Of a stretch of DNA of 49,482 nucleotides, positions 8,359 through 16,986 are shown in pieces (position 1 is the stretch's first letter; each line of letters begins with the position of its first letter). The notes under the pieces are model-generated. The model had not been told where the DNA came from and did not search any database. It was given only the letters and a program-made list of their open reading frames with translations. Source of the DNA: JASJHI01 sp965371355 (GTDB lineage Bacteria; Actinomycetota; Acidimicrobiia; Acidimicrobiales; Ilumatobacteraceae); assembly GCA_965371355.1 (NCBI GenBank), contig CBDUYD010000002.1, positions 1 to 49,482 of the forward strand. Reading direction: 5' to 3'. The translations under genes were made by a program, and so were the position numbers.

Positions 8359-10658
8359 CGGCAGCCGCCGGCGGACGGATCCGTCGTCAGCGAGTAACCG
8401 TGCGAGGCGTGGTGCAGGGGGTCGGCTTCCGGCCATTCGTCCATCGAGCGGCCGGGGGGCTCGGACTGGGTGGCTGGGTACGGAATGCCGGCTCTACGGT
8501 CGTCATCGAGGTCGAGGGAGACGAGGACCGGATCGACGACTTCCGGCGCGCGCTCGAGGTTGATACTCCCCCGTTGGCTCTCGTTCACGAGATCTCGGCC
8601 GTGGATCTCGAGCCGATCGGACATCGAGCCTTCGAGATCATCCGAAGCGAGGACGAGATCTCCGAGCAGGTCCTGGTCACCCCGGACGCCACCACATGCT
8701 CGGACTGCCTGGCCGAGATCGGAGACCCCGTCGAGAGGCGCCATCGGTACGCCTTCACGAACTGCACCAACTGTGGGCCTCGATTCACGATCGTCGAGGA
8801 CGTTCCCTACGACCGCGACAACACGACGATGTCGTCGTTCGAGATGTGCGCCGACTGCCGGGCCGAGTACTCCGACCCTTCCGATCGCCGTTTTCATGCC
8901 CAGCCCGTCTGCTGTCCCGCATGTGGGCCGACATTGTCGCTCGTCGACGCCGCGGGCGCGTCCGCCGGCGAGGACGCGCTGCGATCGGCAGCGAACCTCC
9001 TCCAAGACGACAAGATCGTCGCGGTCAAGGGGCTCGGCGGCTACCACCTGGCGGCGTTGGCTCGGTCGGACGAAGCGGTCGCCCGCCTCCGCTCGCGCAA
9101 GTTGCGCGAGGAGAAGCCCTTCGCGGTGATGGTCGACGGCCTCGACGGTGCGCGAGACCTGTGCGAAGTGGGCGAGGTCGACAAGGAGATGCTCCTCGAC
9201 ATCGCCCGGCCGATCGTCGTGATGCCTCGGCGCATCGACAGCGGCATTGCCGCCGCGGTCGCCCCGAACACGAGCGACCTCGGCGTGATGCTGCCGTACA
9301 CGCCTCTTCACACGCTGATGCTGGAGGCGAGCGGCGGTCCGATCGTGCTCACCAGCGGAAACGTTTCGGACGAGCCGATCGCATATCGCGACGAAGACGC
9401 CCGCGAGCGGCTCGCGGATATCGCCGACGCCTTCCTCACCCACGATCGGCCGATACGCACCCGCACCGACGACTCGGTGGTCAGGGAGATCGCCGGCAAG
9501 CCGATGATGATGCGTCGCTCGCGGGGATACGTGCCGACCCCGATCCATCTGCCCGTTCGAGCTCGGCGGCCCATTCTGGCGTGCGGGGCCGAGCTGAAGA
9601 ACACGGTGACGATCGCGCTAGGCGACCAGGCGGTCCTGTCGCACCACATCGGCGACCTGAAGAATCTCGAGACCTACACGTCGTTCCTGGATGCGATCGA
9701 ACACTTCGAACGACTCTTTCACGTCACTCCCGAGGTGGTGGCGCACGACCTCCACCCCAGCTATCTCTCGACCACCTTCGCTCGTGACATCGCCGGCGTC
9801 GACCTCGTGGGCGTGCAGCATCATCACGCCCACGTGGCGGCATGCATGGTCGACAACGCCACATCGGCGACGGTGATCGGGGTTGCGTTCGATGGGCTCG
9901 GCTACGGCCCCGACGGCACCGTGTGGGGCGGCGAGTTCCTGGTGGCCGACCTCACGGCATTCGAGCGCGTCGGCTGCCTCGAACCAATCGCGTTGCCCGG
10001 CGGCGACGCGGTCATGCGCGAACCCTGGAGGATGGCCGCAGCGTATCTCGTACACCTCGGTGAGGCAGACGCCACCGACATTGCCCTCGCGCACCGGCAA
10101 TCGCGATGGCAAGACGTCGTGGCGTTGGCCCGATCGGATCTGGCGGGGCCGACCACGAGCGCGGGCCGGCTCTTCGACGCCATCGCTGCGCTGATCGGCG
10201 TCCGTGACACCGTCAGCTACGAGGGGCAGGCGGCCATCGAACTCGAGCAGCTGGTCGACCCGAGCGAGCAGAGGGGCTATGTGGCGCCGCTCGACGGCGA
10301 TTCACCCTTCTCGGTCCGGGGGAGCGCTCTCTTCGCTGCTGCGCTCGCCGACCTCCGCGCCGGGGTCGACGTCGGTCGGATCGCGGCCCGCTTTCACATC
10401 GGGCTGGCCGACGCCGTGGCGCTCGCCTGTGATCGGATTCGAGAGAGCGGAGGACCATCGACGGTGGCGCTGTCGGGCGGCGTCTTCTTGAACAAGGTCC
10501 TGTCGGAAAGGGTGATCGCTGGCCTCGAACAGCTCGGGTTTCGCGTGCTTCGCCACCGCGGGGTCCCACCGAACGACGGTTGCATCAGTCTTGGCCAGGT
10601 GGCGGTTGCCGCGGCACGGGACTCACACGAGTTCGCAACTCAGACGCCGACCATCTGA
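8355..10658 (+). CDS. hypF: Hydrogenase maturation carbamoyltransferase HypF
   Basis: HypF makes the thiocarbamoyl group on HypE from carbamoyl phosphate, the first step in the CN ligands of the [NiFe] site. All domains are visible. The acylphosphatase domain has VQGVGFRPFVHR at residues 20-31. Two zinc fingers have Cys pairs at 115/118 with 137/140 and at 165/168 with 187/190. A YrdC-like domain follows (VKGLGGYHLAA), then a Kae1-like domain with the metal-binding HHHAHVAAC near residue 490 and a GGVFLNKVL loop. At 767 residues it is complete. It stands apart from hypCDE and ends eight bases before the convergent end of a CooC-type ATPase gene. Confidence 0.97.
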   Translation: MTAAAGGRIRRQRVTVRGVVQGVGFRPFVHRAAGGLGLGGWVRNAGSTVVIEVEGDEDRIDDFRRALEVDTPPLALVHEISAVDLEPIGHRAFEIIRSEDEISEQVLVTPDATTCSDCLAEIGDPVERRHRYAFTNCTNCGPRFTIVEDVPYDRDNTTMSSFEMCADCRAEYSDPSDRRFHAQPVCCPACGPTLSLVDAAGASAGEDALRSAANLLQDDKIVAVKGLGGYHLAALARSDEAVARLRSRKLREEKPFAVMVDGLDGARDLCEVGEVDKEMLLDIARPIVVMPRRIDSGIAAAVAPNTSDLGVMLPYTPLHTLMLEASGGPIVLTSGNVSDEPIAYRDEDARERLADIADAFLTHDRPIRTRTDDSVVREIAGKPMMMRRSRGYVPTPIHLPVRARRPILACGAELKNTVTIALGDQAVLSHHIGDLKNLETYTSFLDAIEHFERLFHVTPEVVAHDLHPSYLSTTFARDIAGVDLVGVQHHHAHVAACMVDNATSATVIGVAFDGLGYGPDGTVWGGEFLVADLTAFERVGCLEPIALPGGDAVMREPWRMAAAYLVHLGEADATDIALAHRQSRWQDVVALARSDLAGPTTSAGRLFDAIAALIGVRDTVSYEGQAAIELEQLVDPSEQRGYVAPLDGDSPFSVRGSALFAAALADLRAGVDVGRIAARFHIGLADAVALACDRIRESGGPSTVALSGGVFLNKVLSERVIAGLEQLGFRVLRHRGVPPNDGCISLGQVAVAAARDSHEFATQTPTI

Positions 10659-10665
10659 TGGAGCA

Positions 10666-11448
10666 CTACCCGAGGGATGACCAGGCCGACGCACCCGAAT
10701 GCACCAGCCGGTCGACGTGGTCGACGAGGCCGTCGATCACCTGCCACGCGGGACTGTCGGAGTCGGGGACCAGTGCTCGACCAGCGCGGTCGGCCTCGGC
10801 CAGATCGGCGTCGTACGGGACGATCGCGATCAGCGGTACCCCGTACTCGGCGCACAACTCTTCGAGCACCGTCTCGTCGTCGGGGAGACGAGCCTTGTTG
10901 CCGATTCCGACACATCGAGGTATGCCGAGTTCGTCTGCCAGAGCAATCGTCCGTGCAGCGGTGACGACCGACTTGAGGGTCGGCTCGATGACCATCAACA
11001 AGATGTCGGCGTGAGCCAGGGTGCCACCCGACCGGCTGAGGTGTTCGATACCGGCTTCCATGTCGATGAGGGTCACGTCGGCGTGAACGTCCATCGCCTC
11101 GCCGAGAAGACTCCGGACCGTGGCATGACCTCCGCAGGTGCATCCGGCGCCCGCCTCGGCGACGCGCAGCGCGGACATCACGATCGGACCCAGCGGCGTT
11201 GTAGCCCCGTAGTCTTCGATCAGTTCGTCGACGGTCATGTCGCCGCGGTGACCGACGACCAGAGAGCGCGGCAGCACTGGCAGCGACTCGGTCTGCTCGA
11301 CGCTCAGGCCGAGCGAGATCCCCAGGTTCGGGTTGGAATCGGTGTCGACCGCGACGACCCGCAGACCACGTCGGGCGTAGGTGGCAGACACCATCGACGA
11401 GACGGTCGTCTTGCCGACGCCGCCCTTTCCGACCACGCCAATTTTCAT
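10666..11448 (-). CDS. CooC/MinD-type P-loop ATPase, paralog 1 (C-x-C form)
   Basis: SIMIBI-class ATPase resembling CooC, the nickel-insertion factor of CO dehydrogenase. Visible are a deviant Walker A (GKGGVGKTT, from residue 7), the DTDSNPNLGISLGL segment, a C103-T-C105 motif (GAGCTCGGHA), Walker B-like TLIDMEAGIEHLSR and GNKAR near the base-recognition site. In CooC the C-x-C pair lies at the dimer interface and binds metal. At 260 residues it is full length. It is transcribed away from the first set of small membrane protein genes and shares their regulatory region. Role in nickel insertion into the hydrogenase is inferred from family and context. Confidence 0.85.
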   Translation of the reverse strand: MKIGVVGKGGVGKTTVSSMVSATYARRGLRVVAVDTDSNPNLGISLGLSVEQTESLPVLPRSLVVGHRGDMTVDELIEDYGATTPLGPIVMSALRVAEAGAGCTCGGHATVRSLLGEAMDVHADVTLIDMEAGIEHLSRSGGTLAHADILLMVIEPTLKSVVTAARTIALADELGIPRCVGIGNKARLPDDETVLEELCAEYGVPLIAIVPYDADLAEADRAGRALVPDSDSPAWQVIDGLVDHVDRLVHSGASAWSSLG

Positions 11449-11492
11449 CGCTGCCCTCGCTTACCGGTTGTTCTCGTCGCCTTCGCGCCGCG

Positions 11493-11513
11493 CTAGCTGT
11501 CGACAACACCTAG
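11493..11513 (-). promoter_or_regulatory. Candidate operator between CooC paralog 1 and the small membrane protein operon
   Basis: The minus-strand sequence CTAGGTGTTGTCGACA (11498-11513) matches 14 of 16 positions of a sequence in the other divergent hydrogenase promoter region (21771-21786 on the plus strand). It contains the palindrome TGTCGACA. Two PadR-type regulators in the island are obvious candidates to bind it. PadR proteins commonly recognise TGTA/TACA-like palindromes, so the assignment is plausible but inferred. Confidence 0.45.
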
Positions 11514-11575
11514 TCGGGTCATCTAAGGTACCCGAGGACCGAACGTTACCGCGTCCAGCTGGAAGGAACGTACGC

Positions 11576-11824
11576 ATGTGGCTCTGGTGGCTCGCCAACC
11601 TCGTGGGACTCTTCGTGGTGATCCCACTGATCGTGCTGCTGGGCAACCGCGTGGTCAGACCCGCTCGCGAGATCCAAGCCTACTCCGACGATATTCTCGA
11701 GCACGGGGTGCTCCTCACCGTCAACCTCGTACCCGTGACCGCCCTTGTCGACACCGATGCGCACGTCGAGGAAGTCACCACCCAGGCAGTCCGCTACCTG
11801 ACCGCGCTCCGGCAGTTGGCCTGA
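11576..11824 (+). CDS. Small single-span membrane protein, set 1
   Basis: An 82-residue protein with one hydrophobic span at the N-terminus (about residues 3-22) followed by a basic stop-transfer stretch (NRVVRPAREI) and a soluble tail of about 60 residues. A GGAAGGA ribosome-binding site precedes the ATG. No known family is recognised. Its layout matches the tiny membrane proteins encoded beside the hydrogenase subunits at 21.9-22.6 kb. By context it may be a membrane anchor or electron-transfer scaffold for the hydrogenase. Confidence 0.75.
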   Translation: MWLWWLANLVGLFVVIPLIVLLGNRVVRPAREIQAYSDDILEHGVLLTVNLVPVTALVDTDAHVEEVTTQAVRYLTALRQLA

Positions 11825-11834
11825 CAGGTTCAAC

Positions 11835-12098
11835 GTGCCCGCCGCCGCCATCGTCACACTGGTCCTGGTAGCGATTCTCGTCGTCGCGCTGGCGCTGTAC
11901 CTGATTCGCATCATCATGATCCTGCGACACACCAACGATCAGTTGGGGAAGATCACCTTCGGAGTCCGAGCGATCGCCAATCAGACGAAACCGATCAATG
12001 ATCTGACAAGCAGCATCAACGCCAATCTCGGGGCCGTCGCCGGTGCACTCGACGGGTTCGTCGACGAGGTCGCCGACACGGACGAGTCGGCTGCCTGA
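11835..12098 (+). CDS. Small single-span membrane protein, paralog of the 22.4-kb gene
   Basis: An 87-residue protein with one span (about residues 5-26) and a helical tail. It is clearly related to the protein at 22394-22651: both have an L-x-Y-LIRI end of the span, then K(I/V)TFGVRA and a tail with regularly spaced hydrophobic residues (INANLGAVAGALDGFVDEVAD here). It starts with GTG ten bases after the previous stop. The paralogy shows that membrane-protein sets were duplicated within the island. Function unknown. Confidence 0.75.
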   Translation: MPAAAIVTLVLVAILVVALALYLIRIIMILRHTNDQLGKITFGVRAIANQTKPINDLTSSINANLGAVAGALDGFVDEVADTDESAA

Positions 12099-12117
12099 GC
12101 CACAGAGAGGACCTGCA

Positions 12118-12294
12118 ATGACACTTGAATTCCGCTGTGCACACGTCGGTGTCACCGATTGTCGTTCGGTCACCAAGGCAGAGACCGAGGAGGAACTCCT
12201 CGAGAAGGTTGCCGCCCACGCCCGCGAGTCACACGACGTCGAGTTGAACGAGACCCTTGTCAACTACGCCCTGACGACGGTCACCGAAACGTGA
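12118..12294 (+). CDS. DUF1059-like small protein
   Basis: A 58-residue soluble protein with the DUF1059 pattern: an N-terminal FRCAHVG-x4-C motif, then a TEEELLEKVAAHARESHDVE helix. The two Cys (residues 7 and 15) and several His suggest metal or thiol chemistry, but the family function is not established. A GAGAGG ribosome-binding site precedes the ATG. It is the third gene of the 11.6-14.0 kb operon. Confidence 0.75.
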   Translation: MTLEFRCAHVGVTDCRSVTKAETEEELLEKVAAHARESHDVELNETLVNYALTTVTET

Positions 12295-12331
12295 CGGCCG
12301 GGGTGGGACCGCGCCCCGGAGGGCAGCCGCG

Positions 12332-13960
12332 GTGAGCAGATCGGCCAGGAATACCAACGCGTTCTCCTGGTTCGTCGTGCTCGTTGTCGGTGTCGTGGTG
12401 TTGGCGGTCGTTGCAGGATTGCAGCTCTTTCAGCGGCTCGACGCCGGACAAGATGTACTCGACGGCGCGCGACCTGCGTTCACCGAGGAACGGGTGGCGG
12501 GTGCCCGGGTCGGGATCACGATGGTCGACAGCATCACCAACATGGCCGACCCGATCGTCGACGCCGAAGGTGGCGCAGCCGACGAGGTCATCCCGCTGGT
12601 CGAACTCATCGCAGCAGCAACCGGACTCGAACCCGCCGACGTGCTCACCGCACTCGAGGAGAACTTCCCACACACCTATCACCTGCTGCTCGCACTCCCC
12701 CTGAGCGAAGTGAGCGCCGAAATAACCGAACTCCTCACCTTCGTCGCCGACAACTCCGACCTCGCCGACGCCGACGCCGTGCTCGCGGCGATCGCCGAGA
12801 ACACACCGAACCTCCACCAGGCGATCGTCAACCTGATCGTCGTCACCGACGGCTGGCGAGCGGTTCCCGGTACCGAGAACCTGACCCGCTTCGACGGCTC
12901 CGACGTCAGTTCCGTACCAGACGTCCGCGACTACTTCGCCGCCGACGTCATCACAGCGATCGAGACAACCGCCCAGGACTTCCGCGAGCTCGACGACCCG
13001 TGGCTGAAGGTCGATCAGATTCCGATCGTTCTGACCGTCATCGGTCTGGTCGTGGTCGTGCTGGGGCTACTGATGATGGTGCTCGCGCGGAGGGGGCCCT
13101 ACAGCAAGGGCATCGCCACCACCGGCTGGTCGGTGGTGGCCGTCGTCGGCGTGCTCGTGGCCGTTCTGGGTGTAGGGCTCTACACCCGGCTCGACGCCGG
13201 CCAGGACCTTCTCGACGGACTCAGACCCGCCTTCGAGGAGGAACGCATCGTCGGGATGGAGGTCGGGATCACGATGGTCGACAGCATCACCAACATGGCC
13301 GACCCGATCGTCGACGCCGAAGGTGGCGCAGCCGACGAGGTCATCCCGCTGGTCGAACTCATCGCAGCAGCAACCGGACTCGAACCCGCCGACGTGCTCA
13401 CCGCACTCGAGGAGAACTTCCCACACACCTATCACCTGCTGCTCGCACTCCCCCTGAGCGAAGTGAGCGCCGAAATAACCGAACTCCTCACCTTCGTCGC
13501 CGACAACTCCGACCTCGCCGACGCCGACGCCGTGCTCGCGGCGATCGCCGAGAACACACCGAACCTCCACCAGGCGATCGTCAACCTGATCGTCGTCACC
13601 GACGGCTGGCGAGCGGTTCCCGGTACCGAGAACCTGACCCGCTTCGACGGCTCCGACGTCAGTTCCGTACCAGACGTCCGCGACTACTTCGCCGCCGACG
13701 TCATCACAGCGGTCAGGTTCGTGGCCGTCGACTACCGGACCCTCGACACCACTGCTCCACCGGTCGACGTGTTCCCGCCGCTCCTCCTCATCGTCGGCCT
13801 CCTCGTGCTGACCTATGGCGTGGCCATGCTCACCGTCACGCGGGTCACAGCTCCGCGATACACCGATCCCGAAGATGGCTCCGCGGCTGACGGGAGTGCC
13901 GATCCCGATGGAGCCGAATCGGTTTCGCCGGCGCCGGCCGGGGTGGATGCGCCCGGATAG
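12332..13960 (+). CDS. Four-span membrane protein made of two 251-residue repeats
   Basis: A 542-residue protein in which each half has a membrane span, an external or internal acidic domain of about 190 residues, and a second span. Spans are near residues 8-30, 230-252, 260-282 and about 487-507. Each first span is followed by RLDAGQD(V/L)LDG-x-RPAF-x-EER. The soluble domains are identical for about 150 residues (from VGITMVDSITNM to AADVITA), whereas the spans and linkers have diverged. No known family is recognised. The GTG start follows a GGAGGG stretch. It closes the operon with the small membrane proteins and the DUF1059 protein. A membrane platform for the hydrogenase is one possibility, from context only. 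Confidence 0.8.
   Translation: MSRSARNTNAFSWFVVLVVGVVVLAVVAGLQLFQRLDAGQDVLDGARPAFTEERVAGARVGITMVDSITNMADPIVDAEGGAADEVIPLVELIAAATGLEPADVLTALEENFPHTYHLLLALPLSEVSAEITELLTFVADNSDLADADAVLAAIAENTPNLHQAIVNLIVVTDGWRAVPGTENLTRFDGSDVSSVPDVRDYFAADVITAIETTAQDFRELDDPWLKVDQIPIVLTVIGLVVVVLGLLMMVLARRGPYSKGIATTGWSVVAVVGVLVAVLGVGLYTRLDAGQDLLDGLRPAFEEERIVGMEVGITMVDSITNMADPIVDAEGGAADEVIPLVELIAAATGLEPADVLTALEENFPHTYHLLLALPLSEVSAEITELLTFVADNSDLADADAVLAAIAENTPNLHQAIVNLIVVTDGWRAVPGTENLTRFDGSDVSSVPDVRDYFAADVITAVRFVAVDYRTLDTTAPPVDVFPPLLLIVGLLVLTYGVAMLTVTRVTAPRYTDPEDGSAADGSADPDGAESVSPAPAGVDAPG
12508..12958 (+). repeat. 451-bp internal repeat, copy A
   Basis: By eye this stretch is identical, including synonymous positions, to 13261-13711. 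The offset is 753 bp, exactly 251 codons, so the reading frame is kept. Sequence on both sides diverges at once, which points to recent gene conversion or duplication with strong homogenisation. Confidence 0.9.
13261..13711 (+). repeat. 451-bp internal repeat, copy B
   Basis: Second copy of the internal repeat of the four-span membrane protein. The boundaries fall inside coding sequence, at the end of the conserved acidic stretch and just before the second membrane-proximal helix. Confidence 0.9.
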
Positions 13961-13992
13961 CGCCGTCGCGTCAGTTGTGAGATCGGGTCCGA

Positions 13993-14715
13993 TCAGACCA
14001 CCTCGACCTCACGGAGACCATCGACGTCCACACGTTCGAGCATGCCCGTAGGCGTCTCCAGCACCAGCCGACCCTGGGGATCGAGAGCCGTCGCCCTGCC
14101 CCGCACCTCGCCGCGCGGCAAGAGCGAGGCCCTGACACGGCTCCCGATCGTCGACGTCCGCTCGGTTACCGCATCGATGAGGCCTTGACGATCGGCGGTC
14201 AGCAATGACGACGCCGCGTCGAGTTCGATCACCGCTCGATCGAGCAGCCCGTCGCGGTCGGGCCCCGCGAGGCCGAGTCCCGAGAGCGAGAATCGGAGCG
14301 CAACCACGGCGAACTCGACGCGTCCCGGTCCGAGTTGGGTCACGACGTTGACGAACGCGGCCGCCGAGCCGCTCGTCGAAACCTCGATCGCGTCGGGCCA
14401 GCGAATCGCGACGTCGAGGGCGCCGCACGCCGCGCTCGATTCGACCGCCGCGAGGGAACCGACCAACCACAGCAAGCCCTGATCGTCAAGCCCGATATCG
14501 GGTCGTAGGACCATCGCGAAGGTGAGTGTGTCGTGAGCGGGCCGGGACCACGGAATCCCGAGCCGCCGTCGTGCGGCGATCTCGGAATCGACCAGCACGA
14601 CGCTTCCGCCGGCAACGTTGTCGCGACGCGCCCAGGCCGACGCCAGCGATTCCACCGACAGCGCGACCTGATGACTCTGCAGCGCACGATCTCCGGGCCT
14701 CGTCGGATCACTCAC
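13993..14715 (-). CDS. BirA-like protein with altered catalytic motifs
   Basis: A 240-residue protein that follows the layout of biotin-protein ligases: an LASAWARRDNVAGGSVVLVD start of the catalytic fold, a central RWPD segment, and a C-terminal SH3-like domain (GSRVRASLLPRGEVRGRATA then LDPQGRLVLETPTGM). The biotin loop, normally GRGRxGRxW, reads AARRRLGIPW, and KWPND reads RWPDA. Ligase activity is therefore doubtful. It is the last gene of the hydrogenase structural operon. Its GTG start overlaps the preceding stop (GTGA), and the longer upstream frame would overlap that gene, so I reject it. A scaffold or chaperone role in hydrogenase assembly is inference. Confidence 0.7.
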   Translation of the reverse strand: MSDPTRPGDRALQSHQVALSVESLASAWARRDNVAGGSVVLVDSEIAARRRLGIPWSRPAHDTLTFAMVLRPDIGLDDQGLLWLVGSLAAVESSAACGALDVAIRWPDAIEVSTSGSAAAFVNVVTQLGPGRVEFAVVALRFSLSGLGLAGPDRDGLLDRAVIELDAASSLLTADRQGLIDAVTERTSTIGSRVRASLLPRGEVRGRATALDPQGRLVLETPTGMLERVDVDGLREVEVV

Positions 14716-15143
14716 CGCTTGGTCAGCCGGGGTTCGAGACGGTCGACACGCCAATCGCCGTCGAGCTCGGAGAGAACGATCGAGCCGACAGCCCATGGCT
14801 CACGATGAAACGCGGCGGGGGCCTCCAGGGCCACCCGGACGAGACCGGTACCGATATGGGTGACATCGGGCGACGCCTCGATCTGGTCGAGATCGGCCGC
14901 GGAGAGATCGACGCGCAGGCCACGCAGGAGCCCCGAGAGGAAGTCGTCCAGCTCGCGCTGCGAACTCGTGTTCTGTCGAATCCGCTCGGCCATGACCGAG
15001 TCGAGTCCGCCCCGGCTGCCGGCCGCCAGCACACGGTCGCGCCCGGCCGGGCCGAGCAGCTCCCACACCCGGGAGTGTTCGCCCCATACCACCGCGTCGA
15101 GAAACGCTCGAGCGACGAGCACGGCAGGGTGAAGCTCGGTCAC
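14712..15143 (-). CDS. Hydrogenase-operon protein of unknown function
   Basis: A 143-residue soluble protein without recognised motifs. The start (HPAVLVARAFLDAVVWGEHSRVWELLGPAGR) and the end (VGSIVLSELDGDWRVDRLEP) suggest an NTF2/SnoaL-like fold, a weak structural guess. It is coupled to both neighbours by four-base overlaps (GTGA at each end), so it is made with the TPR and BirA-like proteins. Confidence 0.7.
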   Translation of the reverse strand: MTELHPAVLVARAFLDAVVWGEHSRVWELLGPAGRDRVLAAGSRGGLDSVMAERIRQNTSSQRELDDFLSGLLRGLRVDLSAADLDQIEASPDVTHIGTGLVRVALEAPAAFHREPWAVGSIVLSELDGDWRVDRLEPRLTKR

Positions 15144-16471
15144 GGGCGCTCCCAGCCGAGTTCGGTCAGCAGATCGCGCACGCGTATCCGTTGAGGCCCG
15201 AAGAGCAACGCGTTGATGGCCTCGTCGAGGACGAGGTCAGCGCTACGTCTGTCGTGGGGGTCGAGCCGAGCGTGAGCGACGAGCTGAGCCTCGAGGGTGG
15301 AGTGGAGGAGATCATCGGGAAGCTCCATCAAGACCATGATCGTCGTACGGATGATCGCCACGAACGCGCGCGGCGACTGCTGCGCGGCCGCGTGGGCCAT
15401 CTCGCCGAGCCGCTCGACGCGCTGCCTACTCGGCAGGCGCTCGAGTTGGGCCAAGCGCCGACGCAGCTCCGCGAGACGCTCGACCTCGGTCATGCCACCG
15501 ATCAGGGCCGCGAAGTGATCGTACTTCGTCTGCCCCGGCGCCTCGATCGCGAGCCGCGCCTCCAACGCTTCCATGTTGGAGTACGTGGACTGCCAGTGGT
15601 TTCTGTGAAGTCGTGGATCGAAGATCGAGAGCGCGCTCTCGTAACTGGCGAGTGCCAGTCGGGACGACTCGATATCGCCTCGCGCTGCCAGGGTGAGGCC
15701 CACGTTCTGCTTCGCGACAGCATGGTGGAACGGGAACGACGACAGGGTGAAGATCGTCAGGCACCGGTCGAAGTGCTCGAGCGCCTGATCGAGAAGTGCG
15801 GCCCTGCGCTCAGGGTCGTTCTCGGCCCGTCCCTTTCGAGCGACGCCCAGACTGTGCCACACCATCGCCTGGTGAAGGGGCGCGTCGACTTCGGCGCAAT
15901 CGAGATCGGCCGCCTCCAGTACCTGGATCGCCGTCTCCAGATCATCGCTGCTCCCGGTCGCCATCAATGCCTGGGCGAGATTGTGGCGGGTCGCAACTCG
16001 GGCGCGTCGGTGATCGTCGTCATCGCCGACCAGCAGTGGAAGGGCGTTGTCGAATGCGGCGATCGCCTCGGTCGAGCTGCCATGATCCGCATGGGCGAGA
16101 CCCAGATTGGAGAGGACACCCGCCCGCTCGAGGTCGGTGCCCCGTCCGTCGAGCAAGTGCTCCGCCCGTTCGAACAGCTCGACGGCGCGCTTCTGGTTAC
16201 CGAGCAGTCGATGGGCGGAACCCGCCGCGTTGATGACGCGTGCGTGCTCGACCGGTGCTCTCTGCTCGGTCAGCACCTCGGCCGCTTGGGCGTAGAGCCC
16301 GAGCGCCGATTGAAGATTCTCGCTCGGCGAGCCGGTCGGCGCTTCGGCTCTGGCCATCGCCAGCCGATATGTAGCGACCGCCCAGTCGAGGGGTTGTGCC
16401 GCTCTCGAGGTGTTGGCCAATCGTGCTTCGAGCGCGACGATCGCCGCATCGTGATCGATCGGATCGCTCAT
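15140..16471 (-). CDS. TPR-repeat protein of the hydrogenase operon
   Basis: A 443-residue, alanine- and leucine-rich helical protein with several tetratricopeptide-like units, for example ARVINAAGSAHRLLGNQKRA, AGVLSNLGLAHADHGSSTEA and ATRHNLAQALMATGS. It has no signal peptide or membrane span, so it should be cytosolic. It starts by ATGA overlap with the maturation protease gene. TPR proteins usually hold assembly complexes together. Here it probably serves assembly or membrane delivery of the hydrogenase, but the partner cannot be read from sequence. Confidence 0.8.
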   Translation of the reverse strand: MSDPIDHDAAIVALEARLANTSRAAQPLDWAVATYRLAMARAEAPTGSPSENLQSALGLYAQAAEVLTEQRAPVEHARVINAAGSAHRLLGNQKRAVELFERAEHLLDGRGTDLERAGVLSNLGLAHADHGSSTEAIAAFDNALPLLVGDDDDHRRARVATRHNLAQALMATGSSDDLETAIQVLEAADLDCAEVDAPLHQAMVWHSLGVARKGRAENDPERRAALLDQALEHFDRCLTIFTLSSFPFHHAVAKQNVGLTLAARGDIESSRLALASYESALSIFDPRLHRNHWQSTYSNMEALEARLAIEAPGQTKYDHFAALIGGMTEVERLAELRRRLAQLERLPSRQRVERLGEMAHAAAQQSPRAFVAIIRTTIMVLMELPDDLLHSTLEAQLVAHARLDPHDRRSADLVLDEAINALLFGPQRIRVRDLLTELGWERP

Positions 16472-16986
16472 GCCGCCCCAGCGTCATCGGCACCGCCGGC
16501 GCCGTCGAGCAGCTCCCGGATGCATCGCTCGACTTCGACAACAGCCGGATCGATCGCCGCCTCGACCTCGGCCGACAGCCCGATCTCGGGGGATTCGACG
16601 TCGACTGGCTGGCAGCCCACCATCAGGACCTTGTCGGGCAGGATCTGAAGGGCGCGGGCGAGCATGAGGGAACGTTCCGGAGTCGCCATGTGCATGTCGG
16701 CCAACAGGTCGTATCGCTGATTGTGGTCGAGCACGTGAACATCGATGACGTCGGGCACGATGACCATGATCGTTCCGGGCGGACGCCCCCGGTCGATGGT
16801 GTCGATCACGATCGTCGCGTCGTACCCGTCCATCAGATCCTGCACCAGCTGAATACCGGCGATGCCGGTTTCGACCACGGTGACACCGGGCGGTTGATCG
16901 CGGGCCATGAGGCGATTGGCAACCTCGACACCGAACCCGTCATCGGAACGCAAGATGTTGCCGACACCGGCGACGAGCACCTTCAT
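16468..16986 (-). CDS. Hydrogenase maturation protease (HyaD/HybD/HoxM family)
   Basis: Endopeptidase that removes the C-terminal peptide of the large subunit after nickel insertion. The family signature GVGNILRSDDGFG starts at residue 7. An Asp-containing ATIVIDTIDRG strand and DMHMATPERSLMLA, with the likely nickel-sensing His, follow, and then the family end QPVDVESPEIGLSAEVEAAI. At 172 residues it is normal. I start at MKVLVAG because this ATG overlaps the preceding stop (ATGA) and the signature then sits at its usual distance from the N-terminus; a frame extended by 20 residues exists but lacks support. Its expected substrate, a 20-residue tail after DPCMPCTTH, is encoded in the same operon. 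Confidence 0.93.
   Translation of the reverse strand: MKVLVAGVGNILRSDDGFGVEVANRLMARDQPPGVTVVETGIAGIQLVQDLMDGYDATIVIDTIDRGRPPGTIMVIVPDVIDVHVLDHNQRYDLLADMHMATPERSLMLARALQILPDKVLMVGCQPVDVESPEIGLSAEVEAAIDPAVVEVERCIRELLDGAGGADDAGAA

Noticed and set aside
12332..13960. Assembly error producing the internal repeat
   Set aside because: The spans and linkers on the two sides of the copies differ clearly, so the units are real diverged halves. An artefact would be expected to duplicate the flanks too. Long reads could still revise this.
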